Source: Tropicimonas isoalkanivorans (GTDB lineage: Bacteria > Pseudomonadota > Alphaproteobacteria > Rhodobacterales > Rhodobacteraceae). Taken from it: DNA of 64,000 bases. The translations under genes were made by a program, and so were the position numbers. Shown here in pieces: positions 59,670 through 64,000 of the stretch; position 1 is the first letter of the stretch, and every line of letters begins with the position of its first letter. The stretch spans positions 62,001 through 126,000 of the forward strand of contig NZ_FOLG01000002.1 of assembly GCF_900112335.1 (NCBI RefSeq), written 5' to 3'. The notes beneath the pieces were generated by a model that was given only the letters and a program-made list of their open reading frames with translations, was not told the DNA's origin and did no database searches.

Positions 59670-59835
59670 TGGCCTTCTCCGTGGTCTCAAGTCGCTCGGC
59701 GAGGCGGCCCGTCCGCTCGCCGGACCGCCGAAGCGACAGCAGGAACAGGAGCACGGCGAGGACGATGGCGCCGTAGCGCAGCGCCGCCCGTGTCCACGGG
59801 CTGGCGGCGAACCCGGTCAGAAGCGCGGCGATCAC
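59578..59835 (-). CDS. Rz-like inner-membrane spanin (prophage B)
   Basis: An 85-residue protein with one N-terminal membrane helix (about 19-38, YGAIVLAVLLFLLSL) and a charged coiled-coil (RSGERTGRLAERLETTEKAND), the architecture of an i-spanin. Its start overlaps the endolysin stop by four bases and the Rz1-like gene is embedded in its 3' half. Together with Rz1 it would disrupt the outer membrane at lysis, but the partner here is truncated. Confidence 0.7.
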   Translation of the reverse strand: MIAALLTGFAASPWTRAALRYGAIVLAVLLFLLSLRRSGERTGRLAERLETTEKANDVHRQMLEAAARRPRDRNELAQRLRDGRF

Positions 59836-60506
59836 CGCCGCCCCCGGCGCCAGTCGTCGAGGCGGGCATAGATGGTGACCGCGATGCCACCGAGTGCCAC
59901 CGCGATGAACACCCAGCGGAGCGTATCGAGGTACGGGACGAGCGGCAGGATGGCGGATTGGGTCTCGGCCAGAACGCTATGCGCAACCTCGACCCCAGCC
60001 GCGCCCAGCGTGGCGACACCGGCCGCGCCACCACCCTTCATGGTACGGCTGTCGGCCAGCACTTCGCGCGCAGGCGGGGTTTCAGCCGCGAAAGCCGTCT
60101 CCCGGACCGGGAAGCGCTCGCCCCACTGACGCGCCGGGCCAAGATCGACATGGATGAACCCCGAGCGCGGATAGAAGCCGAAGCCGAGGAAGCCCACCTC
60201 CCGTGCCGCCGCCTCGAAGGCCACCGGATCGTGGTTCGCCATGGCGATGTCGAAGGCGGCGCCGTCGAGATGCTTCGACCGGCCCGCGCCCCCCACGGCA
60301 CGGTTGTGCTCTGGGCTGCGGTAGGCGGAGCGGACGATCAGCGGCTTGCCCAGCCGGTCGCGCAGCGCCTGCAGCTTGTCGAGGGCGGGTTCCTTGACCA
60401 GCAGCTTGCCGGTACCTCGGCAGGCGATTTCGGCGGGCGAGAAGTTCGGCCAGCGCCAGGCGCTCTCTGGCACGTCTCGCCAATGGCGGTGGAAGGTCGT
60501 GGTCAT
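59832..60506 (-). CDS. M15-family endolysin (D,D-peptidase-like) with C-terminal membrane helix (prophage B)
   Basis: A 224-residue protein. The zinc peptidase core has SKHLDGAAFD (His79, Asp86) and FIHVD (His119), the M15 triad. After a linker, a hydrophobic segment at about 190-213 (WVFIAVALGGIAVTIYA) suggests a membrane-anchored or signal-anchor-release type enzyme. It would cleave peptidoglycan cross-links during lysis. GGAGG lies upstream of the ATG, directly after an intrinsic terminator. Confidence 0.85.
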   Translation of the reverse strand: MTTTFHRHWRDVPESAWRWPNFSPAEIACRGTGKLLVKEPALDKLQALRDRLGKPLIVRSAYRSPEHNRAVGGAGRSKHLDGAAFDIAMANHDPVAFEAAAREVGFLGFGFYPRSGFIHVDLGPARQWGERFPVRETAFAAETPPAREVLADSRTMKGGGAAGVATLGAAGVEVAHSVLAETQSAILPLVPYLDTLRWVFIAVALGGIAVTIYARLDDWRRGRR

Positions 60507-60523
60507 GGGGGTCCTCCGAAACG

Positions 60524-60546
60524 AAAAAAAACCGCCTCGAGGGCGG
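60524..60546 (-). terminator. Intrinsic terminator-like hairpin ahead of the lysis cassette
   Basis: On the minus strand CCGCC-CTCGA-GGCGG is followed immediately by eight T residues, the layout of a Rho-independent terminator. It lies between the DUF6127 gene and the endolysin in what should be one late operon, so it would either reduce lysis gene expression or require antitermination. Confidence 0.65.
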
Positions 60547-60581
60547 GTGCGGTTGGGCTGGTGAACGGGGGTGTTGAGCGG

Positions 60582-60869
60582 CTACGGGCCGCCGCCGAAG
60601 ATCTTCAGCTTGATCGCTATACCCGCGAGCAGCGCCAGCATGACGCCGGTGGTGATCATGCGGACGGCGGTCTGCATCGCGGTGCGGCGGACCAGCCGGA
60701 TGCAGTCGACCAGGGAGCGCAGATCGCGGATGTCGAGCGCGGCCTCGTCGCCGTCGAGGCCGACATCGGCCAGCGCACGCTTGGCGCCTTCCTCCGCCGC
60801 CCGGGTCAAGATCGCCTCGAACTCGGCGTCGGGCATGCGCACGAAGCCCTCGGATCGGGGTGGGTTCAT
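60582..60869 (-). CDS. DUF6127-like membrane protein, holin candidate (prophage B)
   Basis: A 95-residue protein: charged helical N-terminal part (FEAILTRAAEEGAKRALADVG), then DIRDLRSLVDCIRLVRRTAM and one C-terminal membrane helix (about 69-89, ITTGVMLALLAGIAIKL). DUF6127-type proteins lie between the tail genes and the endolysin in such phages, so a holin or pinholin role is likely by position. GGAGGAT precedes the ATG region. Confidence 0.7.
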   Translation of the reverse strand: MNPPRSEGFVRMPDAEFEAILTRAAEEGAKRALADVGLDGDEAALDIRDLRSLVDCIRLVRRTAMQTAVRMITTGVMLALLAGIAIKLKIFGGGP

Positions 60870-60888
60870 CGGATCCTCCTTCCGCCGC

Positions 60889-61965
60889 TCAGCCGACCTT
60901 GCAGCCCCAGAAGGACGTGTGGTCGGCGGCGAAGTAGCCGTCCGCGACCCGGAAATACCCCTGCAGCTCGACGGTATCGCCTGCCGTCAGCGGCACCATG
61001 GTCTGAAGCCAGATCGCGGTAGCGAGCGAGACATGAGTGGCGGAGATTTCGCCGAGGGAGCCGCGGATTTCGGTCGTGCCGTTCAGGACGAGCCGCCCGC
61101 GCATGCGGGCGGTGGCGCTGGCGTTGATCTTGTACAGCAGAGTCGCGCCGAAGAGGTAGGTGCCGTCCACGGGGGCGACGAAGTGGTTGTTCACGGCGTC
61201 GAACGCGCCCTGATCGTTGTAGTCGGTGTTGTTAAGGCCGATCTTGGTCCAGGTGCCGACGCCGACGTAGTTGTCGTAGTTCGTGTAAGCCTTGAACCGC
61301 GGCAGCCGGGGCTGATCGACAATGCCGGTGGCGTTGTCGACGCTCAGCCCGTCGAAGAAGGTGCTGCCGTCGGCGGAGACCGCGAGCCGGAAGCGGTCCG
61401 ACCCGAACAGCCCCACCAGCGCCTTGGTCACGAAGCCGGTCTGGAGGGTCAAACCGAGATCGTCGCCGGCCGCCTCCTTGTTCATGGTGTAGAACAGGTC
61501 GCCGGTGCCGCCCTCGGCCACGGTCCTCGCCGTCCAGAGCGCGGCGTTGAGCTTGGCCGAGAACGGGTTCGATGCATCCGCCGTGGTGCCAACCCCGAGG
61601 AGCGCCATGTTCTGCAGCGCCGCCGGTGTGGTCCCGAGCCAGCCCGCGCCATCGTAGACCAGCAGCAGGCCCTCGTCCTCGACCCATGCGCGCCAGCCGA
61701 TCCGCGGGGGAAGTCGCAGCCAGGCGCCATCGGTCCAGAGCGCGACGTTCAGGTCCCATCCGGACCATTCGCCCGTCGCGCCCGAGGCGACGATGTAGCG
61801 ATCGCCATCGGCGGGACTGCCGGGCGGCGCTGTCAGATCGCGGTCGAGCACCGAGAGCTGCACGAGCCCGTCGAGCAGCCGCAGCGCCTCGTTGTGGGTG
61901 ACGTGCTTCTGGGCCTGCGCCGCCAGGATGTAGGGCAGCAGGAGATGGGTCGTGGCGTCGGACAT
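60889..61965 (-). CDS. DUF2793 tail protein with C1q-like C-terminal domain (prophage B copy)
   Basis: A 358-residue paralogue of the protein at 36-1112, colinear over its whole length with only scattered substitutions, including in the putative receptor-binding C-terminus. Same gene order (TIM-barrel protein upstream, 10-base gap). The equal lengths and the retained frame show that both copies remain functional or diverged recently. Confidence 0.88.
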   Translation of the reverse strand: MSDATTHLLLPYILAAQAQKHVTHNEALRLLDGLVQLSVLDRDLTAPPGSPADGDRYIVASGATGEWSGWDLNVALWTDGAWLRLPPRIGWRAWVEDEGLLLVYDGAGWLGTTPAALQNMALLGVGTTADASNPFSAKLNAALWTARTVAEGGTGDLFYTMNKEAAGDDLGLTLQTGFVTKALVGLFGSDRFRLAVSADGSTFFDGLSVDNATGIVDQPRLPRFKAYTNYDNYVGVGTWTKIGLNNTDYNDQGAFDAVNNHFVAPVDGTYLFGATLLYKINASATARMRGRLVLNGTTEIRGSLGEISATHVSLATAIWLQTMVPLTAGDTVELQGYFRVADGYFAADHTSFWGCKVG

Positions 61966-61975
61966 GGGATGGCCT

Positions 61976-64000
61976 TCAGAGTATCAGCGTGAGGGTCTTG
62001 GGCGCGCCCCGCCCGACGAGGGCGGAGAGCTGGTAGATGCGGCTGTCGAGCGTGTCACCGGGGCCGAGCGGCGCGCCCCAATCGGCGGTCTGGTCTGCGG
62101 CGGTGTAGACCGCGCTGGTGGTGGCGGTGCTCAGCACCCGCTTAACGGTCGCGCCATCAAGGATCTCGACCTCGTAGGCTTCGAGCTCTTCTCCGAGCGG
62201 CACTTCTAGCCCGCCCCAGCTGTCGGCCGCGAGAGCTCGGGACCGGCGCGTCCAGCGGATCGTCAGATCGCCGGGCGTGCGCGGCCTGCGCCACGGCTGC
62301 TCGACATGGGCGCCGGAGAACGGCCGCAGCCCGACGCCCGCGGGCGTGAAGGATTGCGCCACATAGGTCTCGTCGCTGACGGGGCGGCTCGCCGGACCGA
62401 TGCGCCAGTTCCACGGCAATCCGAGATCGGCCTCGGCAATCGGCAGGGACGCCAGCGACGCGTCCAGCACCACGACAAGAGCGCCAGCGGGCGCCGGATT
62501 GCCCATCGCGCCCTCGGTGCCGCGCTGGCCGCGCAGGAGCCGGGTCAGCCGGTATCGACCCGGCGCCAGCAGCTCGGCCGCGCCCGCCTGCACGATCTCC
62601 CAGGTGCCGGGCGCGCTCTCGATAGCCAGCGCATTGGCGCCGCCCAACAGCGTCAGGTCGGTGACGCTCTCCAGCGTGCCGGTGAGCAGATCGACCACAA
62701 GCGCATTGCCGTGGTCGAAGCGTGAGGTGGGGCCCGGATAGAAGTCCGAGACCAGCGCTCCGATCCGGGCGCGGCTGCCGAACGTGGTCAGCAACTCGAA
62801 CCCGTCCGTCGAGGGGCTGCGGAACACCGCCATCTCGCCCGGCCAGGGAAGAGCGTGCGCCGCGACAAACGGTCGATGCGCGGGCTGGTCCTCGGTCAGC
62901 TGCGGCAGGTCCATCAGCACCGCGTCCGGCGCGCCGAACACCACGGCCCGCGTCAGCGACGCCGCGCGGGGATCGCCGGGCGGCAGATCGTAAGTCGCAC
63001 GGTCCTGCCGCACCGCCTCGATGCCGCGCGCTGCCGCGTCGGCGATGGAGACGAGCCGCAGATCGACCAGACGCCCGTCATGCGCGAGCCGGATCGCATC
63101 GGCCGGATCGAACGCGAGGCGCGAGGGTGGCAAACGGAACGCCGCCGTCTCGCGGCCCACCCACGCCTCCATCAGCGCGCGGCGGCAGCGCCTCTCGGCC
63201 TCCTCGGGCGGCACCGCCATTGGAAAGGACTCGGACGCGATCCGGGTCGTGTCCACGGTGATGCGCCGGGCCTCGACGAGGGCCGCGTCGTAATCCTCGT
63301 CGGCGCGGGCGACCTGCCATTTCAGGGCCTGCGGCAGTTCGGTCTCCTGGCCGCGCGTCAGTTCCAGCACATCGCCCTCGCGGGTGGCCACCAGATCGTC
63401 GGGCGCGAGGGTGGCGACGGAGGCCCGGCCGCGCATGACAAAGCGGATCCCCCCCTCTGTCTCGACGGCGTCGAAGCCGAAATGCCGCGACAGCGTTGTG
63501 ATCGAGGCGCGTGGGCTTTCCAGCGCCGTGATGGCGTAGCCTTCGACCGCGCCCCAGAGGCCGGTGACGTCGATCCGGGACTCGGGCAGCCCGGCGCGCA
63601 GGCAGAGGTGCCGCACGAGCGCCGCCAGCGACACCGCGCCAAGCCGTCCGGTCAGCCAGTGCCCCAGCCGCCAGTTCGCCCCGTCCGTCCAGACATCGGT
63701 CAGCGCCGGAAAGAACGGGTACGGCCGCGCGTCCCAGGTCCAGGCGGCGCATTCCGGCACATGCACCATCCGGCCGCCGTAGACCGATGACACCGGGTTG
63801 TTCGCCGGGACGCCCCACCAGAGGTACGTCGCCTCGAGATAGGCGCGCTGGATCGCGTCGTCGCGCCAGCCCCGCGAGAAATGCGGCGTGAAGCTCTCGG
63901 ACGACTTCGGGTCGAAGAAGACGTTCGGCTGGTTCGTGCCCCGGTCGATGGCGGGACAGCCGAGCTCGGTGAACCAGATCGGCTTCGACTCCGGCGCCCA
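61976..64000 (-). CDS. GTA-type TIM-barrel tail protein, 3' part (prophage B copy, cut by window edge)
   Basis: The C-terminal about 675 residues of a second copy of the protein at 1123-5088; the reading frame stays open to the window end, so the start lies outside. The sequence is colinear with copy A (for example SSVYGGRMVHVPECAAWTWD in both). Differences are mostly synonymous with occasional replacements (GDAANN to GVPANN), and the C-terminal 40 residues differ more. It confirms that a second related prophage continues to the right. Confidence 0.9.
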   Translation of the reverse strand, partial: WAPESKPIWFTELGCPAIDRGTNQPNVFFDPKSSESFTPHFSRGWRDDAIQRAYLEATYLWWGVPANNPVSSVYGGRMVHVPECAAWTWDARPYPFFPALTDVWTDGANWRLGHWLTGRLGAVSLAALVRHLCLRAGLPESRIDVTGLWGAVEGYAITALESPRASITTLSRHFGFDAVETEGGIRFVMRGRASVATLAPDDLVATREGDVLELTRGQETELPQALKWQVARADEDYDAALVEARRITVDTTRIASESFPMAVPPEEAERRCRRALMEAWVGRETAAFRLPPSRLAFDPADAIRLAHDGRLVDLRLVSIADAAARGIEAVRQDRATYDLPPGDPRAASLTRAVVFGAPDAVLMDLPQLTEDQPAHRPFVAAHALPWPGEMAVFRSPSTDGFELLTTFGSRARIGALVSDFYPGPTSRFDHGNALVVDLLTGTLESVTDLTLLGGANALAIESAPGTWEIVQAGAAELLAPGRYRLTRLLRGQRGTEGAMGNPAPAGALVVVLDASLASLPIAEADLGLPWNWRIGPASRPVSDETYVAQSFTPAGVGLRPFSGAHVEQPWRRPRTPGDLTIRWTRRSRALAADSWGGLEVPLGEELEAYEVEILDGATVKRVLSTATTSAVYTAADQTADWGAPLGPGDTLDSRIYQLSALVGRGAPKTLTLIL

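Noticed and set aside
59232-61022. Long plus-strand open frame of nearly 600 codons
   Set aside because: Only its first part (to 59537) has protein-like motifs, from the IS5/DrmB/DrmC fragments; the rest is antisense to the spanin, endolysin and DUF6127 genes.

Overview
The window is high-GC DNA that looks alphaproteobacterial, most likely Rhodobacterales. The prophage tail genes closely resemble the gene transfer agent (GTA) tail set of that order, and many small phage genes belong to families I know mainly from Rhodobacteraceae. No rRNA, tRNA or CRISPR array was seen. The window holds most of one prophage (A), a 16 kb inter-prophage segment with defence and respiration genes, and the beginning of a second, closely related prophage (B).

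Prophage A (1 to about 43.6 kb; its lysis end lies left of the window). Late genes run on the minus strand from the terminase (20.6 kb) down to the tail fibre at the left edge. The head module is lambda-like (TerS, gpA-type TerL, gpW, lambda-type portal, ClpP-like protease, gpD, gpE, FII-like joiner). The tail tip is GTA-like (tape measure, DUF2460, DUF2163, NlpC/P60, TIM-barrel protein, DUF2793). The tail assembly chaperone carries a textbook -1 frameshift signal. Two plus-strand cargo genes sit inside the late operon; one is a PD-(D/E)XK nuclease. The middle (20.7-26.6 kb) holds DUF3489, a C5 methyltransferase with a nested second reading frame, a ParB-methyltransferase, an HNH protein and a RuvC-like resolvase. 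A 12-copy GGTTGGGAC repeat array (26.76-27.06 kb) is followed by a plus-strand GHKL ATPase fused to a Shedu-like nuclease. The replication and recombination module (29.2-38.5 kb, minus) encodes a VapE-type primase-helicase, a RecD/Pif1-like helicase, a Cas4-like nuclease, a Sak4-like ATPase and an excisionase-like protein. A CI-like S24 repressor (39.5 kb, plus) and a large serine recombinase operon (41.2-43.6 kb) end the element.

Inter-prophage segment (43.6-59.5 kb). A complete type III restriction-modification pair (mod, res) lies beside an unrecognised divergent gene. A scar with an IS6-family transposase fragment follows. Next comes a minus-strand operon for (per)chlorate respiration: chlorite dismutase, then the molybdopterin alpha subunit, iron-sulfur beta subunit, TorD/NarJ-like chaperone and a monoheme cytochrome c, with mrp and a carboxymuconolactone-decarboxylase-like gene downstream. 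The cld-to-cytochrome genes are visibly AT-richer than the rest. A perfect FNR box lies upstream of cld. The right border is a chain of broken genes: an IS5-family transposase start, the tail of a DrmB-like gene and the head of a DrmC-like gene (DISARM defence).

Prophage B (59.5 kb to the right edge). It starts inside a truncated Rz1-like spanin gene and continues with Rz, an M15 endolysin, a DUF6127 membrane protein, and second copies of the DUF2793 and TIM-barrel tail genes that are near-identical to those at 1-5 kb.

How the parts fit: two related prophages in the same orientation flank a defence and respiration island. The (per)chlorate operon would reduce (per)chlorate to chlorite in the periplasm and remove chlorite as chloride plus oxygen. 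Whether the substrate is chlorate or perchlorate cannot be decided from sequence alone.
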